From Oscillospiraceae bacterium (GTDB taxonomy: Bacteria; Bacillota; Clostridia; Oscillospirales; CAG-272), in the NCBI GenBank assembly GCA_015064805.1, contig SVRN01000007.1, forward strand, positions 1-64,000: a stretch of 64,000 nucleotides of DNA, written 5' to 3'. Shown here piece by piece: positions 42,524 through 51,752 of this stretch (its first letter is position 1; every line of letters begins with the position of its first letter). The notes beneath the pieces are model-generated. The model searched no databases. It worked only from the letters and a program-made list of their open reading frames with translations, and was not told the origin of the DNA. Both the position numbers and the translations under genes were made by a program.

Positions 42524-45118
42524 ATGAAAACGAGAATTCTTTCGTTGGTCTTGTGCGTAACGATGCTGCTTGGCGCCGTTGCCATGTTTGCTTCTTGCAA
42601 AAAGAACAGCAAGACTGACGCCTTGGTCATCATGTCCGAGGAACTGGACGGATTGTTCAATCCCTTTTACTCCACCACGGGTGCTGACGGTACCATCGTC
42701 GGTATGACCCAGATCGGCATGCTGACGTCCAAGTACGTAAACGGCTCCATCGAGGTCGGCTTCGGCGACGATGAAGCAGTCGTTGTCAAGGATTTCGAGT
42801 CCAAGTACGACAGCGCCAAGAACGAAACCGTATACACCTTCGTTCTCAAGAACGGCATTCTGTACGCCGACGGTCATCCTCTGACCATGGAGGACGTGCT
42901 GTTCAATCTGTACGTCTATCTGGACCCCGTTTACACGGGCTCCAACACCATGTACTCCACCAAGATCAAAGGCCTGACCTCTTACAGACTGCAGACCATT
43001 GGCTCCTCCTCGACCGCTGACCCCGACGGTCTGGTGTCCTCGCAGGCAACCACCAGAGCGCAGGCGCGTATCAACGAGCTGATCAACGTGTTCAAGCAGC
43101 ACAAGACCTCCTCGGGCTACTACGCCGATTACGCGACCATGAAGGCCGCGATCGCTTCTCACTCGCTCAGCTCGGGCTACAAGGCCGCCATTTCGAGCAA
43201 TCCCGCTGACGTCACCAACAACGATCTTCTGAACGACTACGAGGCAACCCTCAAGAAGTTCAAGGAAGAGCTGGGCCGTGACTACGTCAGCGCACAGGGT
43301 GCTTACACCGAGGAGCCCTACAAATCCCGCGAGGAATTCAAGGATCCCATCGTATGCTTCATGTATCACGAGGGCTACGCCACCGTTGAGTGGGCCAAGG
43401 ATCCCGTGACCAATAAGGACGACAAGTCCAAGATCGTCAACGTGACCAAGGGCTATCCCGACAACATCACCACCGAGCAGGCGGCGATCGAGTACGTTTA
43501 CAACGATAAGATCGCATCCGAGCTGAACATCATCCTGACCTACTGGGCAACCGCGCAGGAGCTCATGACCGAGTACAGCGCAAAGGCAAAGGAAGTTATC
43601 CTGCACCAGAACCTCTCGAACGGTGAGCTGAAGGTTCCCAACATCGAGGGTATCGTATCTCTTGGCCACAACGCCTCCACCAAGGGCTCGACCGTTACCG
43701 TAAACGGCAACTCCTATAAGGTTGCAAGCAGCCACAACGCTGACGGTACCGTTGCTACCGCAGACGAGTATGACGTGCTCCAGATCACCATCGAGGGCGT
43801 TGACCCCAAGGCCGTCTGGAACTTCTCCTTCGCCGTTGCTCCTCAGCACTACTACGGTGAGGGCAGTAAGGTCGGCGTCGACATCGAAAACAACAAGTTC
43901 GGTGTGGAATGGGGCTCCTTCGATTTCATGAGAAACATCATTCAGTCTCCTCGCAATATCACCGTTCCCATGGGCGCAGGCGCTTACAAGGCAACCAACC
44001 GTAACAACGACGACAACCCTGCAGGCAGCACCTTCTACGAGAACAAGATCGTATATTTCAAGGCAAATACCAACTTTGAGACGGTCGGCAGCGGTCTGAA
44101 CAACGCCAAGATCGAAAAGATCCGCTACCAGGTCGTTCCCGCCACCAACGCCATCGATGCGCTGGAGAGCGGTGACGTTCACTACATCACCCCTCAGCTG
44201 ACCACCCAGAACTACGACGATCTGGAAAAGCTCAAGTCCAAGGGCATCAAGTACCTGCTTGAGGATCAGCTCGGCTACGGTTACATCGGTATCAACGCAA
44301 GCAAGATCACCGATCTGAACCTGCGCAAGGCCATCATGTGTGCCATGAACACCACGCTGGCGCTCGACTACTACCGTCCCGGTACGGCGAGCCAGATCTA
44401 CTGGCCCATGTCTATGGTCAGCTGGGCATACCCCGAGGGTGACGACGGCAACGCCAGCACCGATAACGGTAAGGACTATCCTCAGCTCAACGGCAGATTC
44501 GATCTGACCGTTGCCAAGAACAACATTCAGAAGTACATGGAAGAGGCAGGCGTCAGCGCAGGCGATCCCTCGCTGTCCATCACCTTTACCATCGCAGGCT
44601 CCAACCTGCAGGACCACCCCACCTACAAGACCTTCCGTGACGCAGCTGCACTTCTCAACAGCATGGGCTGGGATATCGACGTTATCCCCGACACCCAGGC
44701 GCTGACCAAGCTGAGCACGGGCTCGCTTGAGGTCTGGGCTGCTGCATGGGGCTCGGCAATCGACCCCGATATGTATCAGGTCTACCACAAGAACTCCTCG
44801 ACGACCAGCACGCTGGCATGGGGCTATCCTTCTCTGAAGGCAAGCGGCTCCGCTGAGGAAAAGCAGATCCTCAACGAGCTGAGCGAGCTGATCGACGCAG
44901 CACGCGAAACGCTGGATCAGAACGAGCGCGCAGAGATCTACGAGCAGGCCATGAGCAAGGTTCTGGATCTGGCAATCGAGCTTCCCGTTTACCAGCGTAG
45001 CGTTATCTACGCATACAATTCCAAAGTGATCAATGCTGATTCGCTGCCCGGCGAAAACGAGATGAATCCTTATTCCTCTCCTCTGGATCGTATCTGGGAG
45101 CTTGAATTTGCAAAATAA
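42524..45118 (+). CDS. oppA: Oligopeptide ABC transporter substrate-binding lipoprotein (OppA-like), 864 aa
   Basis: The signal peptide ends at AMFASC (lipidation cysteine C25). The sequence has the family-5 solute-binding pattern: LNP-like FNPFYSTTG near the start, YTFVLKNGILYADGHPLTMEDVLFN, GAGAYKAT, and the C-terminal lobe with LRKAIMCAMN and QIYWPMSM. At 864 residues it is much longer than a usual OppA (about 540), because of insertions around 160-310 (a helical stretch, RAQARINELINVFKQH). It binds peptides outside the membrane and delivers them to OppBC. AAAGGAG precedes ATG. It heads the five-gene transporter operon. Confidence 0.9.
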   Translation: MKTRILSLVLCVTMLLGAVAMFASCKKNSKTDALVIMSEELDGLFNPFYSTTGADGTIVGMTQIGMLTSKYVNGSIEVGFGDDEAVVVKDFESKYDSAKNETVYTFVLKNGILYADGHPLTMEDVLFNLYVYLDPVYTGSNTMYSTKIKGLTSYRLQTIGSSSTADPDGLVSSQATTRAQARINELINVFKQHKTSSGYYADYATMKAAIASHSLSSGYKAAISSNPADVTNNDLLNDYEATLKKFKEELGRDYVSAQGAYTEEPYKSREEFKDPIVCFMYHEGYATVEWAKDPVTNKDDKSKIVNVTKGYPDNITTEQAAIEYVYNDKIASELNIILTYWATAQELMTEYSAKAKEVILHQNLSNGELKVPNIEGIVSLGHNASTKGSTVTVNGNSYKVASSHNADGTVATADEYDVLQITIEGVDPKAVWNFSFAVAPQHYYGEGSKVGVDIENNKFGVEWGSFDFMRNIIQSPRNITVPMGAGAYKATNRNNDDNPAGSTFYENKIVYFKANTNFETVGSGLNNAKIEKIRYQVVPATNAIDALESGDVHYITPQLTTQNYDDLEKLKSKGIKYLLEDQLGYGYIGINASKITDLNLRKAIMCAMNTTLALDYYRPGTASQIYWPMSMVSWAYPEGDDGNASTDNGKDYPQLNGRFDLTVAKNNIQKYMEEAGVSAGDPSLSITFTIAGSNLQDHPTYKTFRDAAALLNSMGWDIDVIPDTQALTKLSTGSLEVWAAAWGSAIDPDMYQVYHKNSSTTSTLAWGYPSLKASGSAEEKQILNELSELIDAARETLDQNERAEIYEQAMSKVLDLAIELPVYQRSVIYAYNSKVINADSLPGENEMNPYSSPLDRIWELEFAK

Positions 45119-45134
45119 TCGTCGGAGTTAATAT

Positions 45135-46127
45135 ATGTTAAAATATATACTGAAACGACTGGCGCTTTCCGTTCTGATTTTGCTGGGCGTGTCGATGATC
45201 ATTTACTTTCTGATCCGTCTGATGCCCGTCAACTATATCCAGGACATGGTCAATGCCATGAACCAGGGCGGTGCTACGGTACCGCAGGAAACGGTCGACG
45301 CCATGTACGAAATGTATGGACTCAAGGATAATAGCTTCAAGGGTATTCTGAGCGGATACTTCGGGTGGCTGGGCAACATCGCCCGTTTGGATTTCGGTAC
45401 AAGCTTCTTGTACCGAATCCCCGTCACCGACGTGATCGTTCAGCACATGGATACCTCCTTCCTGATCGCTATTATCGCAACCATCTTTGAATTTATGATC
45501 GCCATTCCGCTGGGTATCACGGCAGCAACGCACCAGTATTCCTTGCGCGATTACGTCGTAACCGTTCTGGTTATGATCGGTATCTCTCTGCCCGCCTTCT
45601 TCTTCGGACAGATGCTCAAGGACTGGTTTGCGATCAAGCTCGGCTGGTTCCCCCCCTCGGGTATGGAAACGGCAGGCAGCTCGGCCACCGGCTTTGCCCG
45701 CATGCTGGATATCATGCACCACTTGATCATTCCCATCGTTACCATGGTCATTCTGAGCATTGGTGCCCGCATGAGAATGACCAGAACCAATATGCTGGAG
45801 GTGCTCAATGCTGACTACATCCGCACGGCCCGCGCCAAGGGTCTGAGCGAGAGTAAGGTCATCAACAAGCACGCCTTCCGCAACACCATGATCCCGCTGG
45901 TCACCACGCTGGCAGGACTTCTGCCCTCGCTCTTCTCGGGTGCGATCATCACCGAGCAGGTCTTCGGACTTGACGGTATCGGTAACGTCGCGCTGGACGC
46001 CATGAACCGCGGTGATATCCCCTTTATCATGGGATACAATATGTTCCTGGCAATTTTGAGCGTCCTGGGCGTACTGCTCTCTGACTTGATGTACGCGGTC
46101 GTTGACCCGCGCGTCAAGCTGGAATGA
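45135..46127 (+). CDS. oppB: Oligopeptide ABC transporter permease OppB-like, 330 aa
   Basis: Six membrane helices are visible, starting with KRLALSVLILLGVSMIIYFL. The permease EAA-type motif that docks on the ATPase reads ARAKGLSESKVINKHAFRN, about 80 residues from the C-terminus. Length and order match DppB/OppB. It forms the membrane channel with the following OppC. The gene starts 16 nt after oppA with GGAG as RBS. Confidence 0.93.
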   Translation: MLKYILKRLALSVLILLGVSMIIYFLIRLMPVNYIQDMVNAMNQGGATVPQETVDAMYEMYGLKDNSFKGILSGYFGWLGNIARLDFGTSFLYRIPVTDVIVQHMDTSFLIAIIATIFEFMIAIPLGITAATHQYSLRDYVVTVLVMIGISLPAFFFGQMLKDWFAIKLGWFPPSGMETAGSSATGFARMLDIMHHLIIPIVTMVILSIGARMRMTRTNMLEVLNADYIRTARAKGLSESKVINKHAFRNTMIPLVTTLAGLLPSLFSGAIITEQVFGLDGIGNVALDAMNRGDIPFIMGYNMFLAILSVLGVLLSDLMYAVVDPRVKLE

Positions 46128-46146
46128 GGGAAGGGAGGATTGCAAC

Positions 46147-47286
46147 GTGAATCAAAACGAGAACGTAAACAACAGCGAAGAAATGCTGGCCTCCGCCCCT
46201 GCGGCAGAAACTGCAACCGCGGTGCCCGATACCGAGGTGCCGCTGGACAAAAACGTCCGATTGATGTCGCCTACGCGCATGGTCGTGCGCCGCTTCTTCC
46301 GCTCCAAGCTCAGTATCGTGGGACTTCTGATGGTCGTTGGACTGTTTCTGTTCAGCTTCGTCGGACCGTTGTTCCTGGCTGACTTGGGCACGGTCGACGA
46401 GTACGGCATGATCCACTACGATCCGAGCGACGGCAAGTGGGGCGAGACCGAGCTGGATGAGTCGGGTAAGATCGAATACACGACCTCCGAAACGACTTTC
46501 ACCACGGCCGACGGTCAGACGTATACCATCAAGCAGACGACGGAAAAATATCTAAAGGACAATCTGCGCGCCCCCATCTCGTGGGATCACCCGCTGGGTA
46601 CGGACAACGAGGGCTATGACGTCTTCGTCCGTCTGATGTACGGCGGCCGCATCTCGCTGACGGTCAGCTTTATCGCCGTGTTCGTCATCACGGTGCTTGG
46701 CGTCATCATGGGTGGTATTTCGGGTTACTTCGGCGGCGCGATCGACAATATCATCATGCGTGTTTGCGATGTGCTGATGTGTCTGCCCGGCATCCCGATC
46801 CTTCTGATCATCAGTACCATTCTGGACTCCGCGGGTATCGACGCGAAGTACCGTATTTACCTTTTGATGATCTATCTGACGCTGTTCTCCTGGCCCGGCA
46901 CGGCAAGACTTGTGCGCGGTCAGATCCTCTCGCTGCGCGAGCAGGAATACATGGTAGCGGCCGAGGCGATGGGCTACTCGACGGGACGCAAGATCTTCAA
47001 GCATCTGGTGCCCAACGTTATGCCCCAGCTGATCGTTCAGATGAGCTTGAGCCTTGGTAGCATGATCCTGTACGAGGCAACGCTGTCCTACCTGAACCTT
47101 GGCGTTAAGGCACCGTACGCCGCGTGGGGTACCATGATCAACATCATTTCCACCAATACCGACATTCTTGAAAACTATTTCAATATCTGGGGACCTCCCG
47201 GTATTTGCATCGTTATCGCGGTGCTGGGCTTCAACTTTGTCGGCGACGGCTTGCGCGACGCGCTTGACCCCAAGATGAGGAGATGA
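46147..47286 (+). CDS. oppC: Oligopeptide ABC transporter permease OppC-like, 379 aa
   Basis: The GTG at 46147 is chosen because GGGAGG lies 8 nt upstream; the open frame extends back into oppB. A disordered 35-residue N-terminus precedes the first helix (SIVGLLMVVGLFLFSFVG). About 70 residues of extracytoplasmic loop follow (DPSDGKWGETELDESGK), longer than usual. The C-terminal permease core includes HPLGTDNEGYDVFVRLMYGG, the coupling motif AEAMGYSTGRKIFKHLVPN and LSYLNLGVKAPYAAWGTMI, all typical of OppC/DppC. It ends overlapping the oppD start region. Confidence 0.93.
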   Translation: MNQNENVNNSEEMLASAPAAETATAVPDTEVPLDKNVRLMSPTRMVVRRFFRSKLSIVGLLMVVGLFLFSFVGPLFLADLGTVDEYGMIHYDPSDGKWGETELDESGKIEYTTSETTFTTADGQTYTIKQTTEKYLKDNLRAPISWDHPLGTDNEGYDVFVRLMYGGRISLTVSFIAVFVITVLGVIMGGISGYFGGAIDNIIMRVCDVLMCLPGIPILLIISTILDSAGIDAKYRIYLLMIYLTLFSWPGTARLVRGQILSLREQEYMVAAEAMGYSTGRKIFKHLVPNVMPQLIVQMSLSLGSMILYEATLSYLNLGVKAPYAAWGTMINIISTNTDILENYFNIWGPPGICIVIAVLGFNFVGDGLRDALDPKMRR

Positions 47287-47291
47287 GTGTG

Positions 47292-48638
47292 ATGGCTAAG
47301 AAAGAATTGAAATCCACCAAGAAATCCAATTACCTTTCGGGTAAGGAAATTCGCGCGATTGCCAAGGCCAATGCCAAAGTGATGCGCGAGCTGGAAAAAT
47401 TCAAGCACCGTAAGGCGCCTGAATCCGAATTTACGACTGAACTCAAGGACGAATCCAACATCCTTGAGATCGATGATCTTCACACCTACTTCTTCACCGA
47501 GCAGGGCGTGGTCAAGGCGGTCAACGGCGTTTCGTTTGACGTGCCCAAGAACGCAACGGTCGGTGTCGTTGGTGAGTCGGGCTGCGGCAAGTCCGTCACC
47601 AGTATGTCCGTGATGCGTTTGCTTCAAGGTCCGCAGGGTCAGATCTACTCGGGTGACATCCGCTTCCGCGCGTTGGATTACAAGCGCGACGAGCACGGCA
47701 ATCCCATCCCCCTTTACGTCAAGGACGATAAGGGCGAGATCGTTCGCGAGCCGAAGAAGGACAAGAAGGGCAACGTCTGCACCGATAAGGCAGGTCAGCC
47801 CATCATGGTTCCCGTTCAGGCAACGGACGAGCAGGGCGTGCTGATGTATGAGACTGAGGAGAAGATCTACGACATCGCCAAGATGCCCATCGACGAGATG
47901 CACCGCCTGCGCGGCAAGCAGATCGCTATGATCTTCCAGGAGCCCATGACCTCGCTCAATCCCGTATTTACCATTGGTGAGCAGCTGGATGAGGTCACCT
48001 TCATTCACGTGCCCGGTGCGACTAAGGAAATGGCCAAGGCCAAGTCGATGGAGATGCTCAATCTCGTCGGTATTGCCGCGCCTGAGCGTGTGTATAAGGC
48101 GTTTCCCCACGAGCTGTCGGGTGGTATGCGTCAGCGCGTTATGATCTCTATGGCGCTGGCTTGCAATCCTCGCCTGATCATCGCGGACGAGCCGACCACC
48201 GCGCTGGACGTGACCATTCAGGCGCAGATCCTCGATCTGCTGCGTGATATCAAGACCAAGATCGATGGCTCGGTCATGCTGATCACTCACGACCTCGGCA
48301 TCATTGCCGAGATGGCGGATTACGTCGTCGTCATGTACGCGGGTCGCGTCATTGAGAAGGGAACCGTGCGCGAGATTTTCCACAATCCCATGCATCCCTA
48401 CACCATCGGTCTGCAAAAGTCCAAGCCTACGCTGGATTCGAGCGACGACGAGCTGTTCAGCATTCCCGGCAACGTGCCCAACCCCATCAATATGCCCAAT
48501 TACTGCTACTTCAAGGAGCGCTGCTCCAAGTGCATCGGCAAATGCTCGGGCGAGTATCCGGGTATGATCCAAGTAAGCCCCACCCACTTCGTGGCGTGCC
48601 ACCTGTACGATAAGAATGAGGAGAACGAAAATGGCTGA
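47292..48638 (+). CDS. oppD: Oligopeptide ABC transporter ATPase OppD-like with an insertion
   Basis: The frame opens at ATG 47283, overlapping the oppC stop, but AGGAG at 47278-47282 fits better with ATG 47292. Walker A is [11 protein letters not shown], the Q-loop [11 protein letters not shown], signature LSGGMRQR, Walker [13 protein letters not shown] and switch His in LITHDLG. The C-terminal [15 protein letters not shown] is the cysteine cluster of the OppD/F family. A charged 65-residue segment (about 130-197) is inserted between Walker A and the Q-loop, where related proteins have a short link. It couples ATP hydrolysis to peptide uptake with OppF. A lysine-rich 45-residue extension precedes the ATPase fold. 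Confidence 0.92.
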   Translation: MAKKELKSTKKSNYLSGKEIRAIAKANAKVMRELEKFKHRKAPESEFTTELKDESNILEIDDLHTYFFTEQGVVKAVNGVSFDVPKNATVGVVGESGCGKSVTSMSVMRLLQGPQGQIYSGDIRFRALDYKRDEHGNPIPLYVKDDKGEIVREPKKDKKGNVCTDKAGQPIMVPVQATDEQGVLMYETEEKIYDIAKMPIDEMHRLRGKQIAMIFQEPMTSLNPVFTIGEQLDEVTFIHVPGATKEMAKAKSMEMLNLVGIAAPERVYKAFPHELSGGMRQRVMISMALACNPRLIIADEPTTALDVTIQAQILDLLRDIKTKIDGSVMLITHDLGIIAEMADYVVVMYAGRVIEKGTVREIFHNPMHPYTIGLQKSKPTLDSSDDELFSIPGNVPNPINMPNYCYFKERCSKCIGKCSGEYPGMIQVSPTHFVACHLYDKNEENENG

Positions 48639-49749
48639 CGAGAAAAATTTGAATACCGAAGCCGTGATCGATGCTCCTGCGTGCGCATACGACGACGCGG
48701 CCGAACAAGAGAAATTCCTCGCGGCTCGCAAGGCACAGATCGAGGAGGACGGCAAAAAGCCCTTCGATCCCGACGCGCTGCTCGAGGTTCGCCACCTGCG
48801 CAAATGCTTCCCCATCAAGAAATCCATGACGGGCAAGGTACTGCAGGAGCTGATCGCCGTTGACGACGTGTCCTTCAAGCTTGCCCCCGGCGAAACGCTG
48901 GGCATCGTTGGTGAGTCGGGCTGCGGTAAAACGACGCTTGGCCGAACCATTCTCAAGCTGCATCCCTCGAACGGCGGTCAGATCATTTTTGACGGCCAGG
49001 ACATCACCGATCTCAAGTCCTCGCAGATGCGTGATATCCGCAAAAAAATGCAGATCATCTTCCAGGACCCCTATTCCTCTCTGCCTCCCCGAAGCACGGT
49101 CGGCGGCATTTTGTCCGAGCCGGTCACGGTACATAACGTCGTGCCCAAGGACGAGGTCAAGGACTACGTTCTGGATCTGATGGAAAAGTGCGGTCTTCGC
49201 GACTATTACTACGAAAGATATCCCCACGAATTTTCGGGCGGCCAGCGCCAGAGAATTTGCATCGCCCGCGCCCTGACGGTCAATCCCCGTCTGGTCGTGT
49301 GCGACGAGCCCGTATCGGCGCTCGACGTGTCCATTCAGGCGCAGATCATCAACCTGCTCAAAAATCTGCAACAGTCGATGGGTCTGACTTATCTGTTCAT
49401 CTCGCACGATTTGTCCGTTGTTAAGTTTATTTCGGATAAGATCGGCGTTATGTATCTGGGCTCGATGGTCGAGTTCGGTGATAAAAAGGATATCTTCTCG
49501 CATCCCTTGCATCCCTATACGCAAGCACTCTTCTCGGCGATTCCTCATCCGAATCCCGACGTTAAGATGAACCGTATCGTGCTCAAGGGCGATATCCCGT
49601 CCCCCGCCAATCCTCCCAAGGGCTGCCGTTTCCACACGCGTTGCCCCTATGCCAAGGAGATCTGCCGTCACGTGCCTCCCACCTACCGTGAGTACGAAAA
49701 GGGACACTTTGCGGCCTGCCATATGCTGGAGGAGCAGGGAACGAACTGA
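48631..49749 (+). CDS. oppF: Oligopeptide ABC transporter ATPase OppF-like, 372 aa
   Basis: ATG 48631 overlaps the end of oppD by 8 bases and is preceded by GAGGAGAA; an earlier in-frame ATG at 48616 sits on the RBS. Motifs are GESGCGKTTLG (Walker A), IFQDPYSSLPPR (Q-loop), FSGGQRQR (signature), LVVCDEPVSALD (Walker B) and FISHDLS. The C-terminal CRFHTRCPYAKEICR is the family cysteine cluster. It is the second ATPase subunit of the peptide importer. The N-terminal 45 residues (YDDAAEQEKFLAARKAQ) are extra relative to common OppF proteins. Confidence 0.93.
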   Translation: MADEKNLNTEAVIDAPACAYDDAAEQEKFLAARKAQIEEDGKKPFDPDALLEVRHLRKCFPIKKSMTGKVLQELIAVDDVSFKLAPGETLGIVGESGCGKTTLGRTILKLHPSNGGQIIFDGQDITDLKSSQMRDIRKKMQIIFQDPYSSLPPRSTVGGILSEPVTVHNVVPKDEVKDYVLDLMEKCGLRDYYYERYPHEFSGGQRQRICIARALTVNPRLVVCDEPVSALDVSIQAQIINLLKNLQQSMGLTYLFISHDLSVVKFISDKIGVMYLGSMVEFGDKKDIFSHPLHPYTQALFSAIPHPNPDVKMNRIVLKGDIPSPANPPKGCRFHTRCPYAKEICRHVPPTYREYEKGHFAACHMLEEQGTN

Positions 49750-49769
49750 TGATTTAGTGAGGTGCTTTC

Positions 49770-50030
49770 ATGAGCAATAAGAAACAGAAAAAGAAAAAAG
49801 AAAAGATCATCTATATCGACGACGGCCGCACCATTGCGGATATGTCGGGTACGAGCGGTGGCATGTTTTCCTCCAAAGGAAAAAAAGATCGCCCCAAGCC
49901 CACGGTATCGGCAAATCAGACGCCGTGGCAGACCTACTGTAACGCAGTTCGTATGATGTTCAAGCCTATGCTGGTGGTGCTTGGTATCATCGCTCTGGCT
50001 TTCCTTTTGATGTACGTGTTCATGAAATAA
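49770..50030 (+). CDS. Small single-TM protein at the end of the opp operon, 86 aa
   Basis: The N-terminus is very basic (MSNKKQKKKKEKIIYIDDG), and a single C-terminal membrane helix covers about 66-84 (MLVVLGIIALAFLLMYVFM). YIDDGRTIADMSG is the only memorable motif and I cannot tie it to a function. GAGGTG precedes ATG and the gene is only 20 nt after oppF, so it is co-transcribed. The orientation suggested by the basic N-terminus is tail-anchored, with the bulk in the cytosol. Possibly an accessory factor of the transporter or an unrelated membrane peptide. Confidence 0.72.
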   Translation: MSNKKQKKKKEKIIYIDDGRTIADMSGTSGGMFSSKGKKDRPKPTVSANQTPWQTYCNAVRMMFKPMLVVLGIIALAFLLMYVFMK

Positions 50031-50040
50031 AAATTCACGA

Positions 50041-50071
50041 AAAAAAGAGGTGCGCAAGCACCTCTTTTTTT
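50041..50071 (+). terminator. Terminator of the opp operon
   Basis: AAAAAAGAGGTGC pairs with GCACCTCTTTTTT around GCAA, ending in a seven-T run. Confidence 0.93.
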
Positions 50072-50163
50072 CATTTGAATGACCTCGTGGCTGTGAGAAA
50101 AAAGAGGGATTATTATTTATGATGGAAAAATGCGAATTTTGTGTGAAAAAACGGTGATGAGCC

Positions 50164-50192
50164 TTGACAATATCGGCCCTTGATGGTATACT
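50164..50192 (+). promoter_or_regulatory. Promoter of the MoxR-VWA cluster
   Basis: TTGACA at 50164-50169 and TATACT at 50187-50192, spacer 17 bp. A leader of about 75 nt reaches the first gene; no regulatory fold is obvious. Confidence 0.85.
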
Positions 50193-50275
50193 AAATATAA
50201 CTATTTTTTATTGTGGATGAGTGTTTTTTTATGCACTTGATCGTAAGGTAGATAAGGTTCGAAAGGAACGTTTTC

Positions 50276-51727
50276 ATGAGTATAAATTTTGAAAAACTGA
50301 AAGCCAGGATCCGCCTTGGCGCGATCGTTCGGTTCCTTGCTTTGGGACTGGCGCTGGGCGCTTTGACGGCCGCGGGAATTGCGATCGCGCAGAAGCTGGC
50401 GGCGCTCTCGCCCGACCTCTTGCTTTGCGTTGGCGCAGGCGCGGGTGTGGCGGTGATTGTGATCGCCATTGCGCTGTTGGTCGCTTTCCCAACTGAAAAA
50501 CGCGTTGCCAAGCGGTTGGACGATCAGCTGTCCTTGAACGAAAAGGTGCAGACCATGCTTGCCTTCCGCGGCGAGCAGGGCGCGATGCTGGATATGCAGC
50601 GCGAGGATACCGAGCATATCCTCGGAGCGGTGACCTCCAAACGATTGCGCCGCAAGCGCGCGTGGCTTGGTGCGGTTCTTCCCGTGCTGGCGGTCGCGGT
50701 GCTGTTGACCGCGTTCGTTATGCCCGTCCGTACCGAGAGTGCAACGCCGGGCGAGGATAACGAGAGCGAAAACGAGGCGTGGGAGCTGAGCGAGTGGCAC
50801 GTTACCGCCGTTCGCGCCCTGATCGATATGGTCAAGGCCTCCGACATGGTGGAGGACGGCAAGGGTGAGGTCGTGCAGACGCTGGAAAAACTGCTTTCCG
50901 ACCTGGAATACGTCGATACGAAAACGCAGATGAAGCAAACGGTCACGACCGCGATGGTCAAGATCGACGCGGTGACCGACGGCATCAATACCTACACCGC
51001 GTTGGTGCGTGCCATGAAAAGCTCGACGAGCCCCAAGCTGAAGGAGCTGGCCGAGGCGATCGGCACACCCGCGGATCCGATCCTTGAAAGTAAATATCAA
51101 GCACTTAAGGCAAGCCTTGAAGGCGATGCCATCAAGGCTGACGTCAACAGCCTCTCTACTGCGCTTTCCGTTGCGGCGGACGCGGCCAAGGTGACGGAAA
51201 CTGACCCCTTGTACGTTGCGCTGCAGCAATTCTCGCAAGCGTTGGCGGCATTCGCCAAGACGGTTGACGAGCTGGGCGAGGAGGAAAGAGGCACGGCGCT
51301 GACGCGTGTCTTCGAGTCGGCGGCGGAGCAGATGAGTCCTGCGCTCAGTCAGCAGGGCATCAACCGCGCAACGACGGACACGACCAATAACGAGCTGATG
51401 AGCATTTTCGGCATCGCCTGGAACGATCTGCCCGACGAGCTCAAATATCCCGACGACGAGGAGGCCTCGACCGAGGACAACGAGCAGCAGGAGCAGGAGG
51501 ATGAGGTCATTGGCGGAGGCGGTAAGGGCAGCGGCGAGGTCATTTACGGCAGCGACGACGCCATTTACTATCCCAAGGACGAAACTCACGTCAAGTACGG
51601 TGACGTCATTGACGAATACAACGGACAAAAAGTAACGGATATGGAGGAGCGTACCTTGTCGGATGAGATCAAGGCCTTCATCGACAAGTACTTCGCCGAT
51701 CTGTACTACAAAGATAAGAACGATTAA
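50276..51727 (+). CDS. Membrane protein at the head of the MoxR-VWA cluster, 483 aa
   Basis: Two membrane helices near 17-39 and 47-70 and a third near 125-146 (WLGAVLPVLAVAVLLTAFVM) anchor a long, mostly helical extracytoplasmic part (about 150-390), which has alternating charged and alanine residues and coiled-coil character (LKELAEAIG, AALSVAADAAK-like stretches). The end is acidic and low-complexity (DDEEASTEDNEQQEQEDE, then GGGGKGSGE). No catalytic motif is seen and I do not recognise a named family. The gene is 25 nt before moxR, so it is likely an accessory membrane subunit of the VWA complex. Confidence 0.75.
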   Translation: MSINFEKLKARIRLGAIVRFLALGLALGALTAAGIAIAQKLAALSPDLLLCVGAGAGVAVIVIAIALLVAFPTEKRVAKRLDDQLSLNEKVQTMLAFRGEQGAMLDMQREDTEHILGAVTSKRLRRKRAWLGAVLPVLAVAVLLTAFVMPVRTESATPGEDNESENEAWELSEWHVTAVRALIDMVKASDMVEDGKGEVVQTLEKLLSDLEYVDTKTQMKQTVTTAMVKIDAVTDGINTYTALVRAMKSSTSPKLKELAEAIGTPADPILESKYQALKASLEGDAIKADVNSLSTALSVAADAAKVTETDPLYVALQQFSQALAAFAKTVDELGEEERGTALTRVFESAAEQMSPALSQQGINRATTDTTNNELMSIFGIAWNDLPDELKYPDDEEASTEDNEQQEQEDEVIGGGGKGSGEVIYGSDDAIYYPKDETHVKYGDVIDEYNGQKVTDMEERTLSDEIKAFIDKYFADLYYKDKND

Positions 51728-51752
51728 CGCAAAGAGAAAGGTAAGATAAACC

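Noticed and set aside
42491-44788. 765-codon minus-strand frame opposite oppA
   Set aside because: OppA motifs and operon position on the plus strand decide the coding strand.
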